64,000 bases of DNA from Dama dama (GCF_033118175.1 NC_083689.1:23976501-24040500), one strand, 5' to 3'; positions 54,301 through 60,394 are shown, numbered from the stretch's first letter. Numbers and translations are program-made. Notes: a model not told the origin generated them from the letters alone.

Positions 54301-57065
54301 ATGACCGCAGGTCACCTTGAGATGACTGTTCCCTGGTCACCCTTCCATCCAGCTATTCATTTTGTGGTCACCCCCTGCAGTGAAGTGAATGGCTGTCCTC
54401 CCCAAAAACGTGTCCAATACCTAACCCCTGCAATCTATGAGTGAGACCTTATTTGGAAATGATATCTTTATAGATGTAACCAAGGGACAGATCTATGCAC
54501 AAGGTCATCCAGGACTGGACTGGTGTCCTCATAACAGAAAGGCGGTGGAGATGGCAGAGATGTAGACATGGAGGAGAAGGCCACCTGACAACAGACGCAG
54601 GAATTGGAAGGATTACAAGCCAAGGATTGCCAGTGACCACGAGAAGCTGGGGTGGGGCAAGGGGAAGGGAGGAAAAACTGGTTCAAAGGGGATGCTGTGG
54701 GCAGTTTGAGCTCTGCTGGGTATGGGGTGCCTGAAAGAGTCACCAAGGGGTGTCTTCTGTACACAGAACTGATGAGAGAAGTGCAGCATCAGGCCTATTA
54801 AGCAGGTGCTTAATAAAAGGTTGCTGGCTGGCTAGCAGAATAGATATGAATGAAAGAACTGGATTGTACTAGGAGAGTAAGCAGAGAGAGGAGGACAAAG
54901 AGTCCTGAGCCTGGGACTTCCCTGATGGTCCAGTTGCTAAGACTCCATGCTCCAATGCAGGGGTCCAGGTTCTATCCCTGGTCAGAGAACTAGATCCCAC
55001 AGGCTGCAACTAAAGATCCTGCATGTTGCAACTAAGACCCAGTGCAGCCAAATAAATAGATAAATACATAATTAAAAAAAAAAAAAAAAGATCCTGGCTT
55101 GCTCCTGGCTCACTCTCAGATCACATGCCCTGCGGGAAGCCAGTCGCCATGCTGTGAGGTCCCTCAAGTAGCAAGCACTGGGGAGATGCCCACAGAGAGG
55201 AGCTGAGGCCTCCAGCCAATAGCCATGCACTGGGCCAGATTTGCCAGCCACAGTCAGCTCTGGCTGATGACTCCACTGCACCCTCAGGAGAGACCAGAAG
55301 CCAGAACCATGCAGACAACTCATGCCCCTGTTCCTGACCCCTGGCAGCTGTGAGACAATGAATGCTGATTGTTTGAAGCCATTAAGTTAAGGAGTAATTT
55401 GTTAGTTATTTATTTTTTTGTTATTTATTTTTGTAAATAAAAATCTTGGCCATCCAGTGAGGCATGCAGGATTCTAGTTCCCCAACCAGGGACCGAACCT
55501 GTGCCCCCTGAAGTGGAAATGTGGAGTCTTAAGCACTGGACCGCCAGGGGAGTCCCTGAAGAGTAATTTGTGACACATCGGGAGATAACTAATAGAATCT
55601 ACAGAACTCCACTGTGCCCCTGGGTGCTATGGACGGACCTGCCCTCCAGTTTCCTGTTGGTCTGGGGAGGTGTTGACAGAAGGTCCAAGTGAGGGAGAAG
55701 AGTGAATTCCAGATGGTGTTTTTTCACCTTTGCATATCCTGTCCCCTCTCCTAGCATGTCCTTCCTCCTCACCTTTCAAGTCTCTTCCCAAATGCCACCT
55801 CCTCAGTGAAGCCCTCAGTGACCTCCTCAACACTCTTCCCTCTACTCCACCACATTATACTCTTCTGGTGCTGAAGATCAGAGAGGTTGAGTCACTGGTT
55901 CATTGTCACATGGCAACAACAAGTGGGAACTAAACGGAGCCCACTGATGTGGCTGCCATAGCGTATGCTCTTGCTTCTGCCACTTCATCTTTCAAAGAGG
56001 GGCTCTTTGCTCTGCAAGGTAAGGTTGAGGCCACCCCCAAGCATTTGGATGCTTGCTCAGAGTTGAGTCAAACTCATGCCACAGCTTCTTGTTCCTGGCA
56101 AGTGAACCCCAGATGGTCCATTCTCAGCTGTGTGGCATCCATGCTCCCGGTAGGAATGACAAGATGCCACCCTAGCATCCTCTGAAGCCCCTTGATACTG
56201 AAGGGTCCCTGAGATTTCTAGAGGGAAGGGTGACACCTCCTGCCCCCAAACTCATGGGGTGGGGTGCTACAGATCTCACTGGAGACCTGGCTTGGCAGGC
56301 TGAGGGGGACCTTCTATCCTTTCCTGAGGGCAGGGACCTCCTGCCCACCCAAAGAGGACAGGGCTGACAGGAGAGAACCGGCAGGCCCAGAGCCTGGGCC
56401 AGCCTCGCCTGGGGAGGAAATATCACATAAGGAGCCATAGCTTTACTTGCTCCATAAGAACAAGAGGAAAGAAAATCCCCTCCCTTCTTATGGTGAGAGG
56501 TAGGTAGGGTCCAGTCTCCTCCCTGAGGCCCACAAGGCCCTGAACATCTGCCTCCACCCCCTCCTTGCCCTCCCCTCCTCCCTCTCTCCCTCTCGCTCTC
56601 TCTGCTCCAGGAACACGGCCCTCCTGGCTGTTTCTCCAAAACACCAGGCACCATCCTGCCCCTGGACCTTTGCACCTGCTGTCCCTCTGCCTACTAATGC
56701 TTCCTCATCCTCCAATGACACTCTCATGTGAAGTCAGGTGCCCTCATGCAGTGTGCAACCTCCACAACCACCCTGACATGAAGTGTACAGCCTGGGATGC
56801 AGTTAACACACAAGAAATGCCCATCCGGGTGATGATTTCTGTGTCTCTGCTCCATTCGTCTCTTTCTGAGTTCAGAGGCAGATGAGCTTCACAGCTGATC
56901 CCAGGAAGGACCTTAGCCTTCCCCAAACTGACAGCATCCCCTCCATCTGCCCCTTCACTTCCCAGCAGCATCCAGCACTCACCCCGGGCAAGGTCTTCTG
57001 TTCGTGCAGGGCAGTCTGAGCTTTGATGGCGGAGTCCCTGGCACAGTAGGTGAGAAAGGCACAGC
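28417..57065 (-). CDS. CELF5: CELF5 coding span, exons 2-12 (RNA-binding protein, partial)
   Basis: CELF (CUG-BP and ELAV-like) proteins bind UGU/GU-rich RNA and control alternative splicing, translation and mRNA decay; CELF5 is mainly neuronal. Eleven exons spliced at GT/AG sites encode 398 residues. These comprise the C-terminal half of RRM1 (RNP1 GCAFLTY), RRM2 (RNP2 LFVGML, RNP1 GCAFVKF), a long Ala/Pro/Ser/Gln-containing linker, and RRM3 (RNP2 LFIYHL, RNP1 GFVSF), ending KRPKDPGHPY. That PGHPY end separates CELF5 from CELF3, CELF4 and CELF6. Exon sizes are 83, 49, 129, 80, 147, 142, 147, 63, 84, 144 and 128 coding bases, and all phases agree. Exon 1, encoding roughly the first 87 residues of about 485, is outside the window. 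No internal stop or frameshift was seen, so the gene looks functional. NFIC follows downstream on the same strand. Confidence 0.95.
28960..29100 (+). repeat. Pyrimidine-rich low-complexity tract
   Basis: Imperfect tctctgt / ctgtct repeats. In the CELF5 transcript this is an A/G-rich tract about 420 bases upstream of the last acceptor. Confidence 0.7.
29541..29590 (+). repeat. Short tandem duplication next to BovB
   Basis: The phrase gttatggaggttttctt occurs twice, 30 bases apart, separated by a T-rich spacer, just upstream of the BovB target duplication. Confidence 0.65.
29623..32519 (+). mobile_element. Near-complete BovB (RTE) LINE
   Basis: BovB is an RTE-clade non-LTR retrotransposon of ruminants, and its 3' end drives the Bov-tA SINEs. 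An endonuclease domain is seen at about 29690-30300 (GTWNVRSM, ISELKWTG, GDWNAKVG) and a reverse transcriptase at about 31000-31950 (KAFDCVGHNKLW, the catalytic YADD at 31739-31750). The 3' end reads catgactgagtgactgaact plus gaactga repeats. A perfect 12-base duplication, agaagcaggatg, lies at 29611-29622 and 32520-32531. The frame is broken many times, for example by a stop at about 29900, so the copy is dead. It is antisense to CELF5. Confidence 0.95.
29690..32110 (+). pseudogene. Broken BovB ORF (endonuclease plus reverse transcriptase)
   Basis: Conceptual pieces in three frames give the apurinic-type endonuclease first and the reverse transcriptase second, the normal RTE order. At least seven frame changes or stops separate the pieces. 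The catalytic YADD box of the reverse transcriptase is still readable, and so are the WN and GDWNAKVG endonuclease blocks. No intact protein can be made. Confidence 0.9.
32700..32905 (+). repeat. Bov-tA-type SINE
   Basis: Sense copy: gggcttcccaggtggctcag head, gggttcgatccctgggtctg, and a BovB-derived tail ending in gacacaacttagtgactaaa. Confidence 0.88.
33045..33390 (+). repeat. L2 LINE fragment (3' end)
   Basis: It carries ccccagggcctttgaacaca and ctgcctagaacactcttcct, then a ggcctcaggtgaagcactgc block, all L2 3'-end wording. It is cut by a truncated Bov-tA piece at 33392. Confidence 0.62.
33392..33515 (+). repeat. Truncated Bov-tA-type SINE
   Basis: It starts ctgggctttcctggtggctc and stops after ccactccagtagtcgtgcct, without the usual BovB-derived end. 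Confidence 0.8.
33852..34026 (-). repeat. CHR-type SINE with target-site duplication
   Basis: Antisense copy ending ggaccaccagggaagcccc. Repeats tatgtctatttg at 33840-33851 and 34027-34038 flank it. Confidence 0.88.
34148..34268 (-). repeat. CHR-type SINE
   Basis: Antisense copy ending ggaccttcagggaagccccc, only about 120 bases from the exon 11 splice donor. The flanks aaatgtgattctttc and gaatgtggttctctc look like a diverged duplication. Confidence 0.82.
34392..34535 (-). CDS. CELF5: CELF5 exon 11: first half of RRM3
   Basis: It lies between the acceptor CACCTGCAG and the donor TTTTG/GTGAGT and is 144 bases long. It encodes PEGCNLFIYHLPQEFGD and on to DRATNQSKCF. This covers the RNP2 motif (LFIYHL) and most of the first RRM3 strand-helix units; RNP1 is completed by exon 12. 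The first codon is completed by the G from exon 10. RRM3 is the most conserved RRM of CELF proteins and binds UGU. Confidence 0.97.
34720..35530 (+). repeat. Degenerate minisatellite-like A/C-rich stretch
   Basis: Loose repeats of about 20-40 bases share cagataatccaaaact, aaaccttggataaccctcc and aaacctacagatgatct wording. They look like a strongly diverged tandem array. Period and copy number are not clear by eye. Confidence 0.4.
35592..35730 (-). repeat. CHR-type SINE
   Basis: Antisense copy ending ggacctctagggaattccc. Near-identical repeats taatgtgcttgttt and taacgtgcttgttt flank it. Confidence 0.85.
36212..36327 (-). repeat. CHR-type SINE
   Basis: Antisense copy with gccagggattgaacttgtgc, ending gccagagaactccc. 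It is flanked by related gagccaacctct and cagccaacattt. Confidence 0.75.
37207..37290 (-). CDS. CELF5: CELF5 exon 10: linker with glutamine run
   Basis: An 84-base exon between the acceptor TCTCTGCAG and the donor GAAG/GTGAGG. It encodes MYPTAAITPIAHSVPQ, then PPPLLQQQQRE, the end of the divergent linker before RRM3. The Gln run is coded by CAG repeats (ctgctgctgctgcag on plus), so its length may vary. It enters and leaves in phase 1, so skipping would keep frame. Confidence 0.95.
37291..38061 (-). other. CELF5: CELF5 intron 9, mostly a minisatellite
   Basis: A 771-base intron. Most of it is a tandem array with a period near 118 bases and many ggggcgtgg and ggggcgggg words; the array is described separately. 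No dispersed transposon was seen. Confidence 0.85.
37390..37860 (+). repeat. GC-box-rich minisatellite, period about 118 bases
   Basis: The phrase ggcgtggtcacatgggagag recurs, with changes, at about 37421, 37541, 37654 and 37775, giving spacings of 120, 113 and 121 bases. Between these, gggcggggccaaggcc-type blocks recur. At least four diverged units are present inside CELF5 intron 9. Confidence 0.8.
38062..38124 (-). CDS. CELF5: CELF5 exon 9: linker
   Basis: A 63-base exon between CCCCGCAG and ACAG/GTAGGG. It encodes QSPTVAETLHPAFSGVQQYT. It enters and leaves in phase 1, so it could be skipped without a frameshift. It lies in the low-conservation linker between RRM2 and RRM3, where CELF paralogues commonly splice alternatively. 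Confidence 0.95.
38640..38960 (+). repeat. Old L1 3' end
   Basis: Wording such as gtggtggtggttacacaaaa, then ccagtttcctagttttgaca and a final caattattgcaaaataaaa fits an ancient L1 3' UTR. Confidence 0.55.
39240..39400 (+). repeat. MIR SINE fragment
   Basis: cccattttccagatgagcaa and actgaggctcagagatgtaa, followed by gaatttgaagccaggaaggtc, form a MIR core and 3' part. Confidence 0.6.
39420..39747 (-). repeat. Bov-tA SINE plus second partial unit (dimer-like)
   Basis: An antisense full unit (39420-39629, ending gagccaccagggaagccc) is followed directly by a second partial unit (39630-39747, gtgggcagcctatcccttct to ccagggaagcccc). This gives a dimeric arrangement. Confidence 0.85.
39905..40051 (-). 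CDS. CELF5: CELF5 exon 8: linker
   Basis: A 147-base exon between CTCCTCAG and CCCAG/GTAACT. It encodes LHSPPLLGTAAVPGLVAPIT and continues GFAGVVPFPGG to GLVPYP. The segment is Gly/Pro/Val-rich and probably unstructured. Phase 1 at both ends makes it a symmetric, skippable cassette. Confidence 0.96.
40052..40152 (-). other. CELF5: CELF5 intron 7
   Basis: A 101-base intron with a normal donor (GTGAGAGT) and acceptor (CTCCTCAG). It is G/C-rich and has no repeat. Confidence 0.9.
40153..40294 (-). CDS. CELF5: CELF5 exon 7: linker
   Basis: A 142-base exon between CCCCCAG and CTCTG/GTGAGA. It encodes LMQQQTTVLSTSGSYLSP, then GVAFSPCHIQQIGAVSLNGL and on to IAPAS. It starts in phase 0 and ends in phase 1, so skipping would shift the frame. 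Confidence 0.96.
40370..41000 (+). repeat. Diverged minisatellite (ggctcag units)
   Basis: Units of roughly 20-25 bases share gggctcag, ggatcaggg and agtctgggac words, for example cagggctcagccaatg and gggactggagctcag. The array continues on both sides of the SINE at 40589-40708. Confidence 0.7.
40589..40708 (-). repeat. CHR-type SINE inside the minisatellite
   Basis: Antisense copy ending gactgccagggaagtccc. Direct repeats gctcagccaatgtt at 40575-40588 and 40709-40722 flank it, so it inserted into a repeat unit. Confidence 0.9.
41173..41319 (-). CDS. CELF5: CELF5 exon 6: end of RRM2 and start of linker
   Basis: A 147-base exon between CCTTGCAG and AGGCT/GTGAGT. It encodes GASSSLVVKFADTDKERTLR, then RMQQMVGQLGILTPSLTLPF to YAQA. 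The SSSLVVKFADT block is the last beta strand of RRM2 and is conserved in all CELF proteins. Phase 0 at both ends makes it symmetric. Confidence 0.97.
41320..42991 (-). other. CELF5: CELF5 intron 5 with a long UG-rich tract
   Basis: About 1.7 kb. The block at 42240-42850, beginning some 140 bases after the exon 5 donor in transcript order, is CA-rich on plus and so UG-rich in the pre-mRNA. The rest (41330-42230) looks unique. No transposon was recognised. Confidence 0.8.
42240..42850 (+). repeat. CA-rich low-complexity block (UG-rich in CELF5 pre-mRNA)
   Basis: About 600 bases of imperfect cacaca, cacatgcacac and cactcaca repeats. Purine-pyrimidine alternation is high. The long plus-strand open frame through it is compositional, made of His/Thr/Cys repeats. 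Confidence 0.85.
42992..43071 (-). CDS. CELF5: CELF5 exon 5: RRM2 RNP1 half
   Basis: An 80-base exon between GGAGCAG and CCG/GTGAGT. It encodes CAFVKFSSHTEAQAAIHALH and GSQTMP. With the Gly shared with exon 4 it gives the RNP1 motif GCAFVKF, whose aromatic residues contact RNA. It starts in phase 1 and ends in phase 0, so skipping would shift the frame and break RRM2. A UG-rich tract lies just downstream in the intron. Confidence 0.97.
43080..44300 (+). repeat. Diverged gacaga-rich minisatellite-like sequence
   Basis: Words such as cagacagacagtggg, cagatccagacagatgg and aatcaggtagacagagatc recur irregularly on both sides of the SINE at 43777-43946. Units appear to be about 20-40 bases but are too diverged to count. 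Confidence 0.5.
43777..43946 (-). repeat. Bov-tA-type SINE
   Basis: Antisense copy: actcagtcttgtccaactct, ccatgggattgcccaggcaa and ctcctgcattggcag. The head is truncated. Confidence 0.85.
44340..44565 (+). repeat. GC-box-rich block after CELF5 exon 4
   Basis: At least six cccgccc-type boxes occur here (ccccgccccctgggcca, ccccgccccctggatcc and similar), some clearly related and in a loose array. On the transcript strand it is G-rich directly downstream of the exon 4 donor. Confidence 0.6.
44568..44696 (-). CDS. CELF5: CELF5 exon 4: first half of RRM2
   Basis: A 129-base exon between CCCCCACAG and AGCAAAG/GTGACC. It encodes DRKLFVGMLNKQQSEEDVLR, then LFQPFGVIDECTVLRGPDGS and SK. RNP2 is LFVGML. 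It enters and leaves in phase 1. The Gly before DRK is completed by the last base of exon 3. Confidence 0.97.
44830..45195 (+). repeat. L2 LINE fragment
   Basis: L2-like wording (tcattcagtgccctctgcct, cgtctactcccgcctctggg) ends near tgatgaatgaataaaggc. Confidence 0.5.
45404..45417 (+). promoter_or_regulatory. X-box-like (RFX) motif in intron 3
   Basis: gttgctatggaaac fits the RFX X-box pattern GTNRCC(N)0-3RGYAAC with mismatches: both half-sites are present, but the centre is imperfect. It resembles the pair at 48598-48657. Confidence 0.4.
45440..45620 (+). repeat. Purine-rich (GA) low-complexity tract
   Basis: About 180 bases of imperfect gagaga, agagac and gggaga repeats on plus, so pyrimidine-rich in the CELF5 transcript. 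It could form triplex DNA. Confidence 0.85.
45960..46170 (+). repeat. CA-rich low-complexity block (UG-rich in CELF5 pre-mRNA)
   Basis: Imperfect cacaca, acacatgcac and gcacacaggc repeats, shorter than the block at 42240-42850 but of the same type and the same orientation relative to CELF5. Confidence 0.8.
46477..46525 (-). CDS. CELF5: CELF5 exon 3: RRM1 end and linker to RRM2
   Basis: A 49-base exon between TCTTCACAG and GGAG/GTAGTT. It encodes MARPIQVKPADSESRG, with IQVKPA the last beta strand of RRM1. It opens with an in-frame ATG, so a transcript starting in intron 2 could begin translation here and yield a protein without RRM1. The 49-base size is the same as I recall for other CELF genes. 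The donor GTAGTT is weaker than the others in the gene. Confidence 0.97.
48305..48360 (+). repeat. (CA)n microsatellite with (CG)n end
   Basis: About 24 ca units are followed by cgcgcgcg. In the CELF5 pre-mRNA this is a pure UG repeat, a TDP-43- and CELF-type target. Length is likely to vary between individuals. Confidence 0.95.
48598..48611 (+). promoter_or_regulatory. Perfect palindromic RFX X-box
   Basis: gttgccatggcaac is a perfect 14-base palindrome and an ideal match to the RFX-family X-box consensus. RFX factors control ciliary and many neuronal genes. A second copy lies 32 bases further on. Confidence 0.65.
48644..48657 (+). promoter_or_regulatory. Second RFX X-box
   Basis: gttgccatggaaac differs from the first site at one base and still fits the X-box consensus. 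It is followed within 45 bases by gatatttaaatataatctt, an A/T-rich stretch with a homeodomain-type taatct, so the block looks like a compact enhancer. Confidence 0.6.
48985..49260. promoter_or_regulatory. CELF5: CpG island inside CELF5 intron 2
   Basis: Dense CpG sequence (gcgcgcacacgcgcgcacgc, ctctccgcgcccaacgccc, and others). On the minus strand it contains an ATG at 49080-49082, a short open stretch MDASLARISRPV, and then a good donor GTAAGG after 49046. It could be an internal promoter with a first exon. No TATA box was seen. Confidence 0.45.
49715..49830 (+). repeat. MIR SINE fragment
   Basis: gttgattcatttaatctcca, then ccccttttacagatgggcaa and atcagaagcagagaccagat follow the MIR 3' order. 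Confidence 0.55.
50255..50560 (+). repeat. L2 LINE fragment
   Basis: L2 3'-end-like wording (ttggggtggagtgccaactcc, tgccctttctcctcccccac) continues to cccagtcattgcctcaatg. It is diverged and its boundaries are soft. Confidence 0.4.
52030..52570 (+). repeat. Old L1 3' region
   Basis: agaaacaactcacatgtcca, then ggatggatgaacaaatggtg and gtggaataccacacagcagt are the well-known L1 3' wording of mammalian genomes. Confidence 0.65.
53030..53330 (+). repeat. Old hAT-like DNA transposon fragment
   Basis: ggatggtagcctctagccac followed by aaagttaaataatgttaaaa and ctggacagcggagatgga resemble the copies at 22276 and 33550. The locus also shows a local triplication of gtctagaacattctag words (53010-53115). 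Confidence 0.5.
53945..54115 (-). repeat. MER20 (hAT-Charlie) DNA transposon
   Basis: The order gttcctcaacctcagcactg, ctgtgcactgtagggtgtgg, ctggcctctacccgtgagat and gacattgcccagtgtccc is that of MER20 read in reverse. It is an old eutherian element. Confidence 0.75.
54375..54680 (+). repeat. MLT1-like (ERVL-MaLR) LTR fragment
   Basis: gaatggctgtcctccccaaa, then gagaccttatttggaaatga and ggactggtgtcctcataaca are the typical order of MaLR LTRs. The right end is degraded. Confidence 0.6.
54914..55090 (+). repeat. CHR-type SINE
   Basis: Sense copy starting gggacttccctgatggtcca, with ggttctatccctggtcagag and a long A tail (55074-55089). Confidence 0.85.
55402..55557 (-). repeat. CHR-type SINE with duplication
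   Basis: Antisense copy ending gaccgccaggggagtccct. Flanking gagtaatttgtt-type repeats (55391-55402 and 55560-55571) mark the insertion. Confidence 0.85.
55720..55870 (+). repeat. L2 LINE fragment
   Basis: tttcaagtctcttcccaaat, then gccacctcctcagtgaagcc and ctcagtgacctcctcaacac are L2 3'-end wording. Confidence 0.6.
56500..56840 (+). repeat. L2 LINE fragment
   Basis: aaggccctgaacatctgcct and ctggacctttgcacctgctg match the L2 pieces at 462, 2640 and 33045 closely enough to align by eye. Confidence 0.62.
56983..57065 (-). CDS. CELF5: CELF5 exon 2: RRM1 RNP1 half
   Basis: An 83-base exon between CTCCAG and CCCGGG/GTGAGT. It encodes CAFLTYCARDSAIKAQTALH and EQKTLPG. With the Gly shared with exon 1 it gives the RNP1 motif GCAFLTY of RRM1. 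It starts in phase 1 and ends in phase 0, so loss of this exon would shift the frame. The 83-base size is the same as I recall for other CELF genes. Confidence 0.97.
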
Positions 57066-57149
57066 CTGGAGGGGAGAGAAATAGAGGTGTTAGGAGAAAA
57101 GGAGGCTGTGCATGCATGTTCACAGGAAGTTCCACTGTGAAGCACTCAC

Positions 57150-57480
57150 AGGAGATCCATAGAGGAGTCAGATCCACAGAGACAGAAAGCAGATGGTGGG
57201 GGCCAGGGGCTGAGGAAGGGGATGCGGAGTCAGTGTTTAATGGGGACAGAGTTTCAGTTTGGGAAGATAAGAAAGTTCTGGAGATGGATGGTGGAGATGT
57301 TCGCACAACAATGCAAGTGTACTTAAAGCCACTAATTTCTGCACTCAAAAATGGTTAAAATGGCAAACTTTCTGTTATGTGTATTCAACCACAATTTTAA
57401 AAACTTAGGAAATAAAAGAAGAAAAAGTGATTAAGGTGGTAAATTTAAATTATGTGTATTTCACTATAATTTTAAAAATA
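57150..57480 (+). repeat. Old L1 3' end
   Basis: Wording shared with 58900-59160: agatggtgggggccaggggc, acagagtttcagtttgggaa and gaaagttctggagatggatg, then a final aaatggttaaaatggcaaac. Confidence 0.7.
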
Positions 57481-57579
57481 GAGACAAGGAGGCTGAAGCC
57501 CCCTTTGGGGTGGGGCAGTTAAGAGTAGCTCAGCTCTCCCCTCCCATCCCCACACTTTCCAAAGGGTGAAACGGGAAAG

Positions 57580-57640
57580 GCAGAGAGGCGAATCAGCTGT
57601 TAATTAAATCGGTGGCTGATGCTAAAAAGCGGGGTGAGGT
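57580..57640. promoter_or_regulatory. A/T-palindrome block with TTAATTAA
   Basis: cagctgttaattaaatcggt combines an E-box (cagctg) with a TTAATTAA homeodomain-type palindrome in otherwise G-rich unique sequence. A second gttaattaaag lies near 58350. Confidence 0.3.
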
Positions 57641-57839
57641 GGGGGAAGGGGGAAGGGGGAAGGGGCAGAGCTGCCGCCCCAGGGAGGAGGATGATGAGGG
57701 GCACTAGCAGCCCCAAGGAACCAGAAGAGGCCTCAACACTGGAGTGAGGAGCACAGTGACTCTGCCACTAACCAACTCTGTGGCCTTGGATGGCCCGCTG
57801 CACCTGTGTGGGCGCCTCGGTTTTCCCCATCAGAACAGA

Positions 57840-57995
57840 TGCTCCGAGGGTGCAGTGGAATGGACCAACCTAGATACGGGGGCGGAGCTAGAGGGGTGAG
57901 GCGTGGCGCCAAATGGAAAGACCAATCAGGAGAGGCAAGGGGCGGGGCCGGCTCTAAAGTAGTCCAGAGCCGGGGTGTGATTGGAAGACGTCCTG
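57840..57995 (-). promoter_or_regulatory. Promoter-like block: CCAAT, GC boxes, E2F-type site, hairpin
   Basis: Within 150 bases lie a ggcgccaaa E2F-type site (57905-57913), a ccaat (57922-57926), a ggggcgggg GC box (57939-57947), an inverted repeat ccggctct/agagccgg (57948-57955 and 57966-57973), an attgg (57980-57984) and gacgtc (57987-57992). This spacing is typical of housekeeping-type promoters. No exon was identified next to it. Confidence 0.4.
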
Positions 57996-58499
57996 GGGGT
58001 GCGAGGCATGAGAGCCATAGAGACAAGAAAGATTGAAAGACAGAGACGGAAGAGAACTGAGCAGAGATTAAAGATATTTTAAAATATTTTGCGGGGTGGG
58101 AGATGCAGGCAGATTATTTGGGATGGACACAGGGATCCAGGCCTCAGAGCTGGGTTTGCCTCTCTAACCCCTGGGGACCTCAGTTTCACGGACTGAAATG
58201 ACACCATCGTTGGCTGCTCTCATGCTGTCGAGTCCTGGGTCCTCCACCCCCAGCTCCCTTCCCATGGTCTCTCAGCTTCCCCCGACGGGGACTCCCTGTG
58301 CAGAGCCCCTGGGAACAGCTCTGGGGGCATCACTTTCGCCCCAGGCTGGAGTTAATTAAAGCTGCGTCCTGCTGGGCTGTGCTCACTTCACCGGCTGCTC
58401 CCACCAGCTGGGCCTGGTGGTGGGGAGGAGTCTCTGACCCAGGCCTGAGAGGTGCCCTGGGGCCCTGGGGAAGGGGCACCAGGCAGAGCTGAGGACAGC

Positions 58500-59160
58500 T
58501 TCTAACATTCATTTTTTTTTAAAATTGTGTTGGGAATGTAAAAATGGTGCAGCGGCTGTGGGGAACCGTTTGGCAGTTCCTCAAAAAAGTTAAACATAGA
58601 ATTACCATATGATCCAGCAATTCCACTTCTGGGTATATATCCCCAAAGAATTGAAAGCAGGGACTCGAAAAGATATTTGCACACTTGTGCTCGTGGCAGC
58701 ATTATTGAGGACAGCCAAAAGGTGGAAACAACCCAAATACCCATCAACAGATGAATGGATAACAAAACGCTGTCCATCTATTCAAGGACCACAAAGAAAG
58801 GAGATTCTGACACCTGCTACAACATGAATGAACCCTGCAGACATGATGCTCAGTGAAATAAGCCAGACACAGAAGGACAAATACAGTATGATTCCACTCA
58901 AACGAGATCCTAGAGGAGTCAAATCCACAGAGAGAAGGAAGTAGATGGTGGGGCCAGGGGCTGGGGGAGGGGATGGGAAGTCAGTGTTTCATGAGGACAG
59001 AGTTTCAGTTTGGGAAGATGAGAAAGTTCTGGATGGTGGGGATGGTTGTACAACAATAAGAATGTGCTCAGTACCACTGAGCTGTGGACTTAGAAATGGT
59101 CAAGATGGCAGATTTTGCTATGCATATTTTACCAGAATAAAAATTTGTAATGGGAGATAT
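58500..59160 (+). repeat. L1 LINE 3' end
   Basis: gaattaccatatgatccagc, then gggtatatatccccaaagaa and acccatcaacagatgaatgg are the standard mammalian L1 3' words. It is continuous for about 650 bases in sense orientation. Confidence 0.85.
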
Positions 59161-59739
59161 TACAAACACACCCTCTTTATATATTGTGTGTGCTTATCCT
59201 TTTTTGGTTATATTTAATGCCCATATCTTCTCCCAACACATGTCTTCCTGCCTTTTTTTTTTTTTTTTTTGGAGTTTCTATTTTCTGAATTGAATCTCCA
59301 GGGTTTTCAAGGAATGCAGAGGCACTAAGAAAATAGCCATAAGGCCTGAGAGACATTAGGCATGGCCGGAAAGAAATTGGGAGGTGTAAAAGAGAGGCAA
59401 AGCCCTTTCTCCTTGGGTCTTTTCTTGTCTGTGAAGCCCTATATGCAGAAGACAGAGTGTGCTGGCTCTAGGAGGGTAGGTATAACCCCTGAACAACCTT
59501 CTGCCAGCCTGTGGGTCTGTCTGGAAGGCTTGCAGCCAGATAGAGGGAAAAAAACAGCAACCAAAAAAAAAAGAAAAAGAAAAGAAAAACACGCGAGCTG
59601 CTGTCCCTGGTACTGAAATGTCTCCTTGTTTTCTTGGCCCTATCTCTTTCCAGCCTCTTAGCTTCTTTTTCTAACTGGTGAAAATGTGTCATATTTACCC
59701 ATTTCTTGATAAACAGAGCCTTGACTTTCAGTTTCTATT

Positions 59740-60180
59740 AGGGCTGAATTGTTTCCCTTCTCCATCAACTCAACTCATTCTCTTAATCTCCAGGACCCCA
59801 GAACATGATCTTATTTCATTGCAGATATAATAGTTAAGGTGAGGTCATACTGGAAGTAGGATGGACCCTAATCCAATAGGACTGGTGCCCTTATAAAGGG
59901 GGAAAACTTTGATCCAGAGACAGGCACACAGGGAGAATGGCATGTGAGAATGAAGGCAGAAATCTGGATGATATATTGACAAGCCAAAGAACAGCAAGGA
60001 TTTCCAGCACCACTGGAAGCTCGGAGATTTGGATCAGATACCCAGTCACAGCCTCAGAAGGAGCTTGCCCTGCCAACAACACCTTGATCTCAGACTTATG
60101 GCCTCTAGGACTGTGAGAAAATACATTTCTGTTTTTTAAGCACATTATTTCAGCAGCCCTAACAATACAGTTCCCAATGA
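59740..60180 (+). repeat. MLT1-like (ERVL-MaLR) LTR
   Basis: gggctgaattgtttcccttc, taatccaataggactggtgc, the ctctaggactgtgagaaaat block and a final cagccctaacaatacagt follow the MaLR LTR order over its whole length. Confidence 0.7.
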
Positions 60181-60221
60181 ATACAGACCTCTGATGATGT
60201 TAATAAAGCTCCTTAGATTTT

Positions 60222-60350
60222 TTTCTTTATTATTATTATTTGCCACACTGCACAGCATGTGGGATCCTGGTTCCCTGACCAAAGATCAAACTCAGGCCCC
60301 TTGCATTGGAAGCGTGGGGTTTTAACCACTGCGCCACCAGGAAAGTCCCT
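60222..60350 (-). repeat. CHR-type SINE
   Basis: Antisense copy with gcatgtgggatcctggttcc, ending gccaccaggaaagtccct. Confidence 0.85.
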
Positions 60351-60394
60351 AAATCTCCCTAGTTTTTAATGCTAATAAGCTTATTCTCAATATT

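Larger units (their letters stand above)
46526..56982 (-). other. CELF5: CELF5 intron 2
   Basis: About 10.5 kb. It contains MLT1-like and L2 pieces, a (CA)n tract (48305-48352), an X-box pair (48598-48657), a CpG island (48985-49260), MIR (49715-49830), L2 (50255-50560), L1 (52030-52570), hAT-like sequence (53030-53330), MER20 (53945-54115), MLT1-like sequence (54375-54680), two CHR SINEs (54914-55090 and 55402-55557) and L2 (55720-55870 and 56500-56840). Stretches at 46530-46950, 47300-48300, 51000-51700 and 52570-53000 appear unique. Confidence 0.8.

Noticed and set aside
28417..57065. Assignment of the RNA-binding gene to CELF3, CELF4 or CELF6
   Set aside because: Those paralogues end in an ANRPY-type C-terminus and have different linkers. 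The PGHPY end, the linker words (SPTVAETLHPAF, ALETVYANGLV) and the NFIC neighbour all point to CELF5.
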